Assembly: GCA_963764465.1 (NCBI GenBank)
Contig: CAVXSO010000007.1
Location: 1 to 64,000 of the forward strand
Length of the DNA: 64,000 nt
Direction: 5' to 3'
Origin: JAJXXT01 sp963764465
GTDB taxonomy: Bacteria > Pseudomonadota > Alphaproteobacteria > Acetobacterales > Acetobacteraceae
Shown here piece by piece: positions 25,607 to 34,056 of the stretch. The notes under the pieces were generated by a model. The model saw only the letters and a program-made list of their open reading frames with translations, was not told where the DNA came from and did not search any database. Both the position numbers and the translations under genes were made by a program. Every line of letters begins with the position of its first letter. Position 1 is the first letter of the stretch.

Positions 25607-25678
25607 CCCCGTCCGCTTTTTCGGCGGGAAATTTCTCCACCGGCTCGCCAGATTTGGCGACACTCCGCCACCAGGCAC

Positions 25679-28600
25679 CTAGTATTCAAACTGGTAGCGC
25701 AACCCGACCGAACCGCTGGGATCATCCTGCGGCGTCGCACCGGTCACCGTCCCGCCACCCGTGCCGAGCTTGGTGTACAGTTTGAGCCGCTTCGTCAGGT
25801 CAATCTCCACCTGCCCACGGGTCGAACCACTCATGCTCTCAGTCGCACCCACATAGACGCCCGGAGCCACATATTTGCCGACCTGAAGCGAAGTGCCACT
25901 GACAGCGCCATTGCTACTACCGATCCCAAGACGATCGAGGCCGAGCGCGTTCTGCAGCCCACCAAGCGGCCCGGTACCACCACCGCCGCTGCTCAGCGAA
26001 TAGACGGCCTGCGCAATGGATGCGATCTGAATCGGCGAAAGCTGAGAGATGCTGGCGCCATAGAGCAGATGTGCGAGCACCTCGTCCTGCGGCAGCGACG
26101 GTGAACTCGAGAGCGCAATCGCTGGCTGCGACGCGGTGCCGCTCACGGTGAGTTTCGCGGTGATGCCGCCGGAGCTGCTCTGCGCGACGAAGTAGAGCGT
26201 CGGATCGAGCTTGTTCGTGACGCTCGTGCCGTCGAAGCTGACACGCCCCTCGGTGAAGCTCAGATTCGCGCCGGCAAGGGAGAAGCTGCCATTTGCCATC
26301 TGAAATCCGTCGAAGATCTGCGGCGAGGCGCTGGTGCCGCCCACGCGCAGATCGCCGCCGAGGCGCGCGAAGAGCCCGCGCCCGCGCACGAAGATGGCCG
26401 GCTGCGCGTGAACCTTGAGGTCCAGCCGGATCGCCGGTGCCGCGCCTGGCGGCCGAGCCGGCTTCTGACCAGGGCGGATCACGTGCAGGGTCGCGACCGA
26501 GCGCGGGAGGGTGTTCGGGATGTTGATCGTCGCATGCCGCACCTCGATCGTTCCGGACGCGTCAAGCCGGCTCGTCGCCTGGCCGCGCAACCCGATGTCG
26601 GCGTCGAGAGTGGCGGTCAGCAGGTCGGAAGCGATCGGTTGCGCATTGTCCATGCGCAGCGCAAGATCGACGGGCACGCCCGGCGCGAGCGCGCCGACGC
26701 TGCCCGAAAGCCGGATCGTGCCCGGTCCGGCATGGGCGATGAAGTTCTCGATCCGCATCGTCTGTCCGTGGGCCGCGATCAGCGCGGACGTGCCCGACAG
26801 ATGCACGCCCTGCGCGTAGTCCTGCAGATCGCCGCCGGAAAGGCGGATCGTGCCGGAGGCCGATGGATGCAACGCACTGCCGCGCACCGCCCCATCGATC
26901 GCGACACGCCCCGCCACATGCTTCCCATTCGCCTCAAGGATCGGATTGGCGGCGGCGAGGTCGATGGTGCCGCGTGCCGCGAGGTCGAGCGGGCCAGTCG
27001 CGTCAAGCGGGGCCGTACCGGTGACGGCGAGGGCGACGTCGTTCCCCGCGGTAAGGCGTGCGTTCACGCTGGTGCGGTCGCCCGCGAGGCCTAGGGTCGC
27101 AAGCAGGTCGGCGGGCGGCATCGCGCGCGCATTGCCCGAGAGGAGGCGCATGCCGCGCGCCGAGATGCTCACCGTGCCGCGCGGCGCCGCGGCCGTGCCG
27201 GTGAGGCGCGCGGCGACGTCGATCACGCCCGCGGCCTGCAGCGCCGGCGCAAAGGGCTTCGCGAGTTCCGGCGTTACGTGCCCGAGATGCGCCGTGAGAT
27301 CGAGCGCGGGCGCAATCTGCCCGGCGAGGTCGAGCACCGCGCTGCCGAGCGCGAAGCGCAGACGGTCCACGGCAATTTGCGGCGCGTAGGCGATGCGTGC
27401 CGGGGCGAGCAGGCGCAGATTCTCGCCCCTCCAACTCGCCGTGAGCGCGTCCAGCGCGACGCGGCTGCCGGGCAGGTCCACGGTCGCCCGCGTTGCGATC
27501 CGCGCGGGCGTGCCGACAAGCCCGGTGAGCGCGGCATCCGCGCGGACCACAAGCGCATTCTCCGGTCCCGTGACGGCGACGTTCGCCTGGCCCGCGAGCC
27601 CACCCGCCCGGATGTCGCGCGTGGTGAGGCGGAGATCGACAGCGGGGCTCGCGATCGGGTCCGCGATCGTGCCGTCGAGCGCGGCACTGCCGATGCGGGC
27701 AGCGGGCGTGCCGGCATCCTGCGCGCGTATCGCGAGCGAGACGCGCGGCGTGCCGCTCGCCTGCTCCGTCGCGATATGCGCGGTGATGCTGCCCGAGAGC
27801 GGCTGGTGGATCAGGGTCGCAAGGTCCGCCAGGCGCGCCATGGTCAGATCGAGCGTGCCGAGCGGGAACGCCGCCCCTGCTGGCAGGGTCAGATTGGCCG
27901 TGCCGTGCAGTGTCTTCCAGTCGAGCGCGCGCAGGACAACATGCGTCCCGTCGGTGCCACGCGATGCGTCGGCGGAGACGACGATCGGCGCGCGGTCGAG
28001 CGCGCCACGCAACGAGACTGTGGCACGCGGATGCGATGGCAGGCCGGCGGCGTCCACGGTGAGGTAGATCGGGCCAGTAGGCACAGCCACGGTGCCGAAC
28101 AGGCCCGTCGCCGCGACATGGGCGGCGAGGTCGTCCATCCGCCCCCGGACCGTGCCCTGCAACGCGAGGCGGCCCCGCAGGGCGGGGCTCGCCGCCGCTA
28201 GCTCCGGCAGGTCGAGTTTGTAGGCGACGTCAAGAACGCTCGCCGCCTCCGTCCCGTGCGCGTCCAGATGCAGCGCGGCGCCCTCCACCGTCAGCGACCG
28301 CAATTCGATGCTCTCTCCTGCCGGCGTGTCATGCAGTGTCGCGTCGAGCGAAAGGTGCCCGCCTTTCCCGATCAGCGAGACGAGCGGGGGCATGCCGCCA
28401 GTGATGGAGACCGGCCCGGAGATCGAGGCGGTGGTCGTCGCGCCGTCGTGCGCGAAGGCAAGGTCGAGCGCCGTGCCGCCCGCCATCTCGACACCCATAG
28501 CGGCGGCGAGGGGCGCGAGATCCCGCAAGGCGAAATGCACATTGCCGTGCAGCGACGGGCCGAGATCGACGGTGCCGTTCGCCACGACCAGCGCATGGTC

Positions 28601-29773
28601 GAGCGCGAAGGTGACCGGCCGCTCCCGGGTGTCGAGCACGACCGCCATGGTCAGATGAAGCGGCGAGGCGGCAAGGAGATCTGGTTTTGGACCAGGAACG
28701 ACGAGGCCATTCGCCGTCGCATCGAGGGAGACTTGCCCCTGATTGCCCCGGAACGTCGCGTCGAGCCTGCCGATCGCGGTACCGGCCGCCTTGAGCGCGG
28801 CGATCGCGACGGTGCCATGCGCCTCGGGCCTGGTCCACGGGCCCGCGACATGCGCGTCGATCGCGACGGATTGCCACGACAGGCCGGGCGCCGGAACCAT
28901 GGCCGGGGCGTTCGCCGTCAGGTCGAGCGCGGCTTTCCTGCCCGGCAGGTCGATCGTGCCAACCACATGCGCAGTGAGCGGCCCGGCGGCGAGCGCCAAA
29001 CGCAGCGCCTCGGCCTCGCGCGGCCCGGCGAGGGAGAATGCCAGATGCAGCGGACCGTTGAGGTTTGGCAGATGCGCGATGTCAGCGATCAGGCCCTTGT
29101 CCGGTTCGTCACCCCGGACGGTCGCATCGATCGCGCGAGGCGTCAGGCTTGCCGTGATGCCGTAGGTGCCGGCGGCATCGAGGCGCTTGATCGTGATACC
29201 CACCGTGCCGCGCGAGAGGCTCGCAAGATCGACGTGGCCGATCACCGAAAGCGTCGCCGCCGCGCCGGCAACCTGTTTTCCGAGGACAAACCGCCCGATC
29301 GAGAGCCGGTCCAGCACGACGCGAACGGGCAGGCTGAACGAGGCGGATGGCCTCGGCTCGCCCGGCGGTTCGCCCGGCGTGGATTGCGGCAGGCGGGCGA
29401 TGTCGATCGCGCTCGCCGTCACTGCCTCGATGTGCAGGGTGCGCGAGACCAGCGCGAGCGGCGCCCAGCGGACATGCAGCGAATCCAGCGTCGCGTAGGT
29501 GCCGGCTGAATCGCGCAGCGCCACATGCGCGATCCGTATGTTCCACGGCAGCGAGCCGGATACGCGGGATATCTCCACCGTCCCGCCGCTCAGCGCGCCC
29601 GTCGTCGCCGCGATGAACCGCTGGCCGACGCCCGTGTTGAGGAAGACCAGCAGCGCCGCGGCCGCGACGAACGGAAGCGTAACAACAATGCAAGCAGTCC
29701 AGCCGAGGATTTTTGCGAGCCTTCGCGGCCACCGGCGTCGCGGGCGCGGGTCTTTTGTGTCGGCGCCTCTCAT
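25679..29773 (-). CDS. tamB: translocation and assembly module subunit TamB
   Basis: This 1364-residue protein is TamB, the inner-membrane anchored, periplasm-spanning partner of TamA that helps insert autotransporters and move phospholipids to the outer membrane. One membrane helix lies at about residues 24-50 (ILGWTACIVVTLPFVAAAALLVF region). The long middle is made of repeating short beta strands rich in Asp, Ala and Gly, forming the lipid-carrying groove. The C-terminal DUF490 domain contains LTVSGTASQPAIALSSSPSLPQ-type sequence and LLYGASISQLSPIQ and ends in YQFEY, with an aromatic final residue as in outer-membrane strands. Its start overlaps the tamA stop by one base, so the pair is co-translated. 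Confidence 0.92.
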   Translation of the reverse strand: MRGADTKDPRPRRRWPRRLAKILGWTACIVVTLPFVAAAALLVFLNTGVGQRFIAATTGALSGGTVEISRVSGSLPWNIRIAHVALRDSAGTYATLDSLHVRWAPLALVSRTLHIEAVTASAIDIARLPQSTPGEPPGEPRPSASFSLPVRVVLDRLSIGRFVLGKQVAGAAATLSVIGHVDLASLSRGTVGITIKRLDAAGTYGITASLTPRAIDATVRGDEPDKGLIADIAHLPNLNGPLHLAFSLAGPREAEALRLALAAGPLTAHVVGTIDLPGRKAALDLTANAPAMVPAPGLSWQSVAIDAHVAGPWTRPEAHGTVAIAALKAAGTAIGRLDATFRGNQGQVSLDATANGLVVPGPKPDLLAASPLHLTMAVVLDTRERPVTFALDHALVVANGTVDLGPSLHGNVHFALRDLAPLAAAMGVEMAGGTALDLAFAHDGATTTASISGPVSITGGMPPLVSLIGKGGHLSLDATLHDTPAGESIELRSLTVEGAALHLDAHGTEAASVLDVAYKLDLPELAAASPALRGRLALQGTVRGRMDDLAAHVAATGLFGTVAVPTGPIYLTVDAAGLPSHPRATVSLRGALDRAPIVVSADASRGTDGTHVVLRALDWKTLHGTANLTLPAGAAFPLGTLDLTMARLADLATLIHQPLSGSITAHIATEQASGTPRVSLAIRAQDAGTPAARIGSAALDGTIADPIASPAVDLRLTTRDIRAGGLAGQANVAVTGPENALVVRADAALTGLVGTPARIATRATVDLPGSRVALDALTASWRGENLRLLAPARIAYAPQIAVDRLRFALGSAVLDLAGQIAPALDLTAHLGHVTPELAKPFAPALQAAGVIDVAARLTGTAAAPRGTVSISARGMRLLSGNARAMPPADLLATLGLAGDRTSVNARLTAGNDVALAVTGTAPLDATGPLDLAARGTIDLAAANPILEANGKHVAGRVAIDGAVRGSALHPSASGTIRLSGGDLQDYAQGVHLSGTSALIAAHGQTMRIENFIAHAGPGTIRLSGSVGALAPGVPVDLALRMDNAQPIASDLLTATLDADIGLRGQATSRLDASGTIEVRHATINIPNTLPRSVATLHVIRPGQKPARPPGAAPAIRLDLKVHAQPAIFVRGRGLFARLGGDLRVGGTSASPQIFDGFQMANGSFSLAGANLSFTEGRVSFDGTSVTNKLDPTLYFVAQSSSGGITAKLTVSGTASQPAIALSSSPSLPQDEVLAHLLYGASISQLSPIQIASIAQAVYSLSSGGGGTGPLGGLQNALGLDRLGIGSSNGAVSGTSLQVGKYVAPGVYVGATESMSGSTRGQVEIDLTKRLKLYTKLGTGGGTVTGATPQDDPSGSVGLRYQFEY

Positions 29774-31671
29774 CAGAAAGCCTGGCCGATGCCGACATAG
29801 AACTCGTAGGCGTCGCCACCGGGCTGGCGGCTGACAGGGAAAGCAACGTCGAGCCGGATCGGGCCGATCGAGGTGTAGTAGAGCACGCCCACACCCGCAC
29901 CGATCCGCAAGCTGCCCTCGAAGGGCGCCGAACTCTTCGAGACCTGTCCCATGTCGGTGAACACGGAGGCGCCGAAATTGCCCCAGACCTTCTGGCGGAA
30001 TTCGATCTGCGCGAGATCGACCGCGAGGCCGCCGGTCGCAACGCCGTCCGGAAATTGCGGGCCGATCGACTGGTACTTGAAGCCGCGCACCGTGCCGCCG
30101 CCGCCCGCGTAGAAGCGCTGATCCGGCGGCAAGGCAAACGGGCTGCCCGCTCCCTGGATCGAGCCGATCAGGCCGCGCAGCGCGAGAACCGAATCGCCGG
30201 GCCTGGTGAGGCCGAATTCCGAGAAGTCGATATAGGTCGCGCCCGATGCCTGCATCATCAGGAAGCTCGACGTCGTGCCGCCAAAGGATTGCGTCGGCGT
30301 GGCGGAGAAGCTGACGCGCAGTCCCCGCGTCGGGTTCAGCAGCGAGTCCGTGCTGTCATAGGTCGCGGTGAGCGGCAAGCCCATCAGCGTATAGTCGCGC
30401 GTGACGCCCTCCTGGTCGATTGACTCCTGCTCGGCATTCAATCCGCCACTCACTTTCCAGTGCTCCGAGAGACGCCGGCCGACGATCGCGCTGCCGAGCA
30501 AAGCGGTCTGGTCGTACGTGTCGAGAGATTGGCGCAGCGCCGCCAAATTAAAGGTGAGTGTCTGGTCGCGCACGAGCCAGTCCGGCTTCACGAATTGCGC
30601 GGTGGCGTCGTAGCCGGGGTTCTTCGTGGCACTACCGCCAAAGCCGTCGATCGCGGCGCCGAGATTGAGCTGCTCTGCGTTGCCGAAGACATTGCGGTCC
30701 GACCAGGTGACGCCCGCGCTCGCGCCGAGATCGGTCGAATAGGCGGTGTTCAGCCCGACGACATGACCCGGGCGCTCCTGAAAGACGAAGGTGAGCGGAA
30801 GCTGGCCCGCGGCATCGAGCTTCGTCGCCGGGCGCACCGAGACGCTGGAGAATATACCAAGCGATTGCAGGTCCGATTGCGCCTTGTCGATCGCCTGGGG
30901 CGAATACTGTTCGCCCTGATGGACGAGGAGGCGGCGGCGGACGAAGCTTTCGTTGACCGCGTGCAGTCCTTCCAGGTGGATCGACCCGAGAGCGACGCGC
31001 GGCCCCTCGGTGACGGTGAAGACGATATCGAGCGTGTGGTTCCCGGGATTTTCGTAGGCGGTTGGCGCCGGAACCTCGGCGAGCGCGTATCCCTCGTCGA
31101 GAAGCGCGGTCCTGATCCGCTCCTGCGCGGCGAGCACGTCGGCGGCGACGGCTGGCTGGCCGGCACGGAGCTTCATCCTGGCGAGCGCCGCGGGCGTGAC
31201 CGCACCCTTCACGGTAATCTTGCCGAGGGTGAACAGCGGGCCAAGCCTGGGCTTCACCTCGACCGGGACGGCGCGGTCCTTCGCCACGTTCGCGAGCACT
31301 TCGGGCAGGGCGGGATCGCCGACCGGGAGGTGGTCCACCGTGATCCCGATGTTGCCCTCATAGTAGCCGAAGCTCTGCAGCACGGTCTCGAGCCGGCCAC
31401 TGTCCTGCTGCGCGCGCAGCACGAGGGCGAAGGGCGCGGCAGGGGCAGATTGGCGCAAGCCGACGAGTTGGGAACTGTCCGCGAGCGCCGAATCGAGCGC
31501 GGCGTTGCCGGTCTTGGCGATGGTGACGCTGTATGGTTGCGGGTCCGCGGCATAGGCCGGCAACAGGGCCATCACGCCGACGCCGAGCCCCGCCGCGGCG
31601 AGCACGGTGCGGCAGACGAACCGGCCGGGCACGGCGGAACTGCATCGTCTCATGCGGAAGAAACGGCGCAT
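29773..31671 (-). CDS. tamA: outer-membrane translocation and assembly protein TamA (BamA/Omp85 family)
   Basis: The 632-residue protein has a signal peptide (a long basic start, then VLAAAGLGVGVMALLPAYA, cleaved near residue 43), POTRA domains over about residues 45-290, and a C-terminal Omp85 barrel. The barrel includes the VRGFKYQS element (VRGF/Y motif of loop 6) and the terminal strand FYVGIGQAF ending in Phe, as needed for BAM recognition. It sits directly before tamB. The ATG at 31671 has GGGGTGG upstream; an ATG at 31653 is an alternative. The open frame further upstream to 32028 lacks family similarity. Confidence 0.9.
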   Translation of the reverse strand: MRRFFRMRRCSSAVPGRFVCRTVLAAAGLGVGVMALLPAYAADPQPYSVTIAKTGNAALDSALADSSQLVGLRQSAPAAPFALVLRAQQDSGRLETVLQSFGYYEGNIGITVDHLPVGDPALPEVLANVAKDRAVPVEVKPRLGPLFTLGKITVKGAVTPAALARMKLRAGQPAVAADVLAAQERIRTALLDEGYALAEVPAPTAYENPGNHTLDIVFTVTEGPRVALGSIHLEGLHAVNESFVRRRLLVHQGEQYSPQAIDKAQSDLQSLGIFSSVSVRPATKLDAAGQLPLTFVFQERPGHVVGLNTAYSTDLGASAGVTWSDRNVFGNAEQLNLGAAIDGFGGSATKNPGYDATAQFVKPDWLVRDQTLTFNLAALRQSLDTYDQTALLGSAIVGRRLSEHWKVSGGLNAEQESIDQEGVTRDYTLMGLPLTATYDSTDSLLNPTRGLRVSFSATPTQSFGGTTSSFLMMQASGATYIDFSEFGLTRPGDSVLALRGLIGSIQGAGSPFALPPDQRFYAGGGGTVRGFKYQSIGPQFPDGVATGGLAVDLAQIEFRQKVWGNFGASVFTDMGQVSKSSAPFEGSLRIGAGVGVLYYTSIGPIRLDVAFPVSRQPGGDAYEFYVGIGQAF

Positions 31672-31892
31672 CGCCACCCCGTCTAGCCGATCACGGTGCG
31701 TGGAGGCCAGGGTGCGCCGGCGCGGTATGACGTGCCCCTGAGATGACCCTCCGCGAGGATTAAGAAGCGGCCTCGCAATGAACGGACCGATGAAGCGTGC
31801 ACGGTTCACACAAAGCGGGACCGCGAAGCGCTGCAACGGCGCGAAGGTGGCCCCCCTGCGCGCCGGCACGAGATCCCGGGGCAAGGCTTTAG

Positions 31893-31992
31893 AACCAGAA
31901 GGCCCATTATGGCGGGGCGAAGATATCCGAAGCCGCCCGGCTGACGCAGATCGAGGACGAAAACGCGAAGCTGACGAAGCTGCGCGCCGCGC
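31893..31992 (+). mobile_element. IS3-family OrfA fragment
   Basis: After a TAG at 31890-31892 the frame reads NQKAHYGGAKISEAARLTQI and then EDENAKLTKLRA. This is the KYGG-x-x-x-S-E-x-x-RL-x-x-LE-x-EN-x-x-LK-x-L block of IS3-type OrfA proteins, including the leucine-zipper region. Nothing else of that element is recognisable. The stretch 31672-31892 upstream holds no gene that I can support. Confidence 0.6.
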
Positions 31993-32063
31993 AAAAGCCG
32001 GATGCGGCTGCCTCACCCTGCGCCACACCCCGCGCGCCTGGCAGGGCGGCCTCGACGCATCCC

Positions 32064-32706
32064 GCCCACCCCGAAACGATCGAGATGCGCCGCGCCGGGG
32101 ACGGCAACCGCAGTTGGGCCTCCAAGCCCGGCGAAGACTACCACGCGTTCGACGGAGCCTATGGCGGGTTGTGGCGGCGCAACGTCCGCCCCCCGCAGCA
32201 ACTCGCCGGCACCGGCTATACCGGCCAGGGCTTCTACCGTTCGCACTCTTACCGCCTCGCGCACGGCGCCGCCGATCCGCGCGTCGCCTTCCTGTTCGAG
32301 GACCTGGCGACGGAGGGCGGACGCATCGGCGATTTCGGCCTCAACGGTGGCGGTGCCACGGGCATCGAGATCGACCGGGCGGACACCGCACTCGGCACGC
32401 CAGACCACGCCCTCCTTCTCGCGACGTCCGACGGCCTCGACGACAGCTATGTGCTGGCGAACGAGGAGGTGCTGGTGAACCGCCCAACCGTGACGGGCGA
32501 CATGAGCCGGATCCTGCGCGCCGACATGTTGGACTTCGAGACACCCTCAGGCGGCGCGGTGCTGTCCACCGGCTCGGTCGCCCGGGGCCGGTGCACTCGG
32601 CGATATCCGCAACCGCGACGACGTCGCGGAGCTGACGCGCCGGGCGCTGGCACGCTTCCTCGACCCCGCGCCCTTCGCCGTGCCCGGAGCCGATCCCGCG
32701 GGGTGA
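32064..32706 (+). pseudogene. N,N-dimethylformamidase large-subunit-like C-terminal fragment, frameshifted
   Basis: The frame reads HPETIEMRRAGDGNRSWASK, then YHAFDGAYGGLWRRN, RPPQQLAGTGYTGQGFYRS, IGDFGLNGGGATGIEIDRAD and VLANEEVLVNRPTVTG. This order of blocks is the C-terminal domain (DMFA2_C) of N,N-dimethylformamidase large subunits, which hydrolyse dimethylformamide with an iron centre. One extra G in the GGGG run near 32584-32587 shifts the frame, and the adjacent frame gives AGALGDIRNRDDVAELTRRA and then ARFLDPAPF up to a TGA at 32704-32706. The N-terminal three quarters of the enzyme are missing. The frame upstream is continuous with an IS3 OrfA fragment, so an insertion or deletion event probably removed the rest. 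Confidence 0.75.
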
Positions 32707-32874
32707 CGCGCCGGATCGCCGCAACATCCGCATCGCCGAGGCGCGCGCGTGGAGTGGTGGGAGGTGCCTCCCCATTCCGCCTCCGAGACGTGATTCGCCC
32801 GGGAAGACCCCCGTTCCACGGGAAGCCGCGACCCGTTAGCCTCGCCGGCACTGGCCGCGTTGCGGGGGAAACCG

Positions 32875-34056
32875 ATGGATTTCGCGCTTACCGAGGAGCA
32901 GCGGATTTTCGCCGAGTCCGCCCACCGTTTCGCGGCCAGCCACCTGGCGCACGACGCCCTGAAGCGCTCGCGCATCGAGGGCTTTCCCTTCGACGTGGCA
33001 CGTCTCGCGGCGGCACAGGGGCTGCTCGGCATCACCATCGCCGGGACCGATGGCGGCCAGGACGGCACGCTGATGGATGCGGTCATCGCGATCGAGCAGG
33101 TCGCCGCTGTCTGCCCGCGCTCGGCGGACGTGATCCAGGCGGGCAATTTCGGCCCCATCCGCACCTTCGCGGAATATGCCACACCGGCGCAGAAGGCGCG
33201 CTGGCTGCCAGGGCTCCTCGCCGGCAAGAGCGTGATCTGCCTGGGCATGAGCGAGCCCGAGGCCGGTTCCGCCGCGACGGACCTGCGCACCACGGCGCGG
33301 CTCGAGGGCGGGCACTACGTCCTCAATGGCTCCAAGGTGTTTGGCACGAACAGCGCCGAGGCCGCGGTCTTTCTCGTCTATTGCCGTTTCGGGCCCGGCC
33401 TCGACGGCATCGGCTCCATCCTGGTGGAACGCGGCGCGCCCGGCTTCACCGTCGGCAAGCCCTCGCGCTTCATGAACGGTGAGGCATGGAGCGCGCTTTA
33501 CTTCGAGGATTGCCGCGTGCCCGCCGAAAACCTCCTGCTCGGCCCGGGCGGCTTCAAGAAGCAGATCGCAGCCTTCAACGCGGAACGCATCGGCAATGCG
33601 GCACGCTCCCTCGCCGTCGGCCGCCACGCCTACGAGCGCGCGCGCGAACACGCCGCCACACGGCGGCAGTTCGGCCGCACGCTGTCCGAGTTCCAGGGCC
33701 TGCAATGGAAATTCGCAGAACTGGCGACGCAGCTGGAAGCGGCACAGCTCCTCCTCTACCGCGCCGCGACGAACGCGGATCGCGGCCTACCGAGCGCATA
33801 CGAGACGGCGATCGCCAAGCTCGCCTGCAACCAGGCGGGCTTCGCCGCGGCGAATGAGGCGATCCAGGTCATGGGCGGCACCGGCTTCAGCGAAGAGACG
33901 ATCGTGGAATACTGCATGCGCCGCTGCCGGGGCTGGATGATCGCCGGCGGCTCGATCGAGATGCTGAAGAACCGCATCGCCGAGGACGTGTTCGGCCGCC
34001 GCTTCAGCCAGCGCCCGCCACGCGCCCCGGCATCGGCACCAGCATCGGGGGAATGA
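32875..34056 (+). CDS. acyl-CoA dehydrogenase
   Basis: A 393-residue flavoprotein of the acyl-CoA dehydrogenase family, oxidising an acyl-CoA to the 2-enoyl-CoA and passing electrons to ETF. N-terminal FALTEEQRIFAESAHRF, the flavin loop CLGMSEPEAGSAATDL, the middle beta domain with LNGSKVFGTNS, and C-terminal QVMGGTGFSEE are all in place. The ATG at 32875 follows GGGGGAA, and an upstream ATG at 32860 is less likely. The stop overlaps the next gene as ATGA. Together with the ADP-forming ligase it may handle a branched or short acyl-CoA. The usual catalytic Glu position near the end reads ETIVEYCMRR and was not assigned with confidence. Confidence 0.9.
   Translation: MDFALTEEQRIFAESAHRFAASHLAHDALKRSRIEGFPFDVARLAAAQGLLGITIAGTDGGQDGTLMDAVIAIEQVAAVCPRSADVIQAGNFGPIRTFAEYATPAQKARWLPGLLAGKSVICLGMSEPEAGSAATDLRTTARLEGGHYVLNGSKVFGTNSAEAAVFLVYCRFGPGLDGIGSILVERGAPGFTVGKPSRFMNGEAWSALYFEDCRVPAENLLLGPGGFKKQIAAFNAERIGNAARSLAVGRHAYERAREHAATRRQFGRTLSEFQGLQWKFAELATQLEAAQLLLYRAATNADRGLPSAYETAIAKLACNQAGFAAANEAIQVMGGTGFSEETIVEYCMRRCRGWMIAGGSIEMLKNRIAEDVFGRRFSQRPPRAPASAPASGE

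Larger units (their letters stand above)
24403..25627 (+). mobile_element. decayed IS3-family insertion sequence
   Basis: This stretch holds the remains of an IS3-family element with orfA and orfB, both broken by frameshifts and stops. The edges are uncertain. The sequences TGGACCCCATGCTAACTTTTCGG at the left (about 24402, quoted here only as GACCCC...CTTTTCGG) and GACCCCGTCCGCTTTTTCGG at the right (25606-25624) resemble each other in the same direction, not as inverted repeats, so the true termini may have been lost. It separates the catabolic island from tamB. No target duplication could be identified. Confidence 0.75.
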
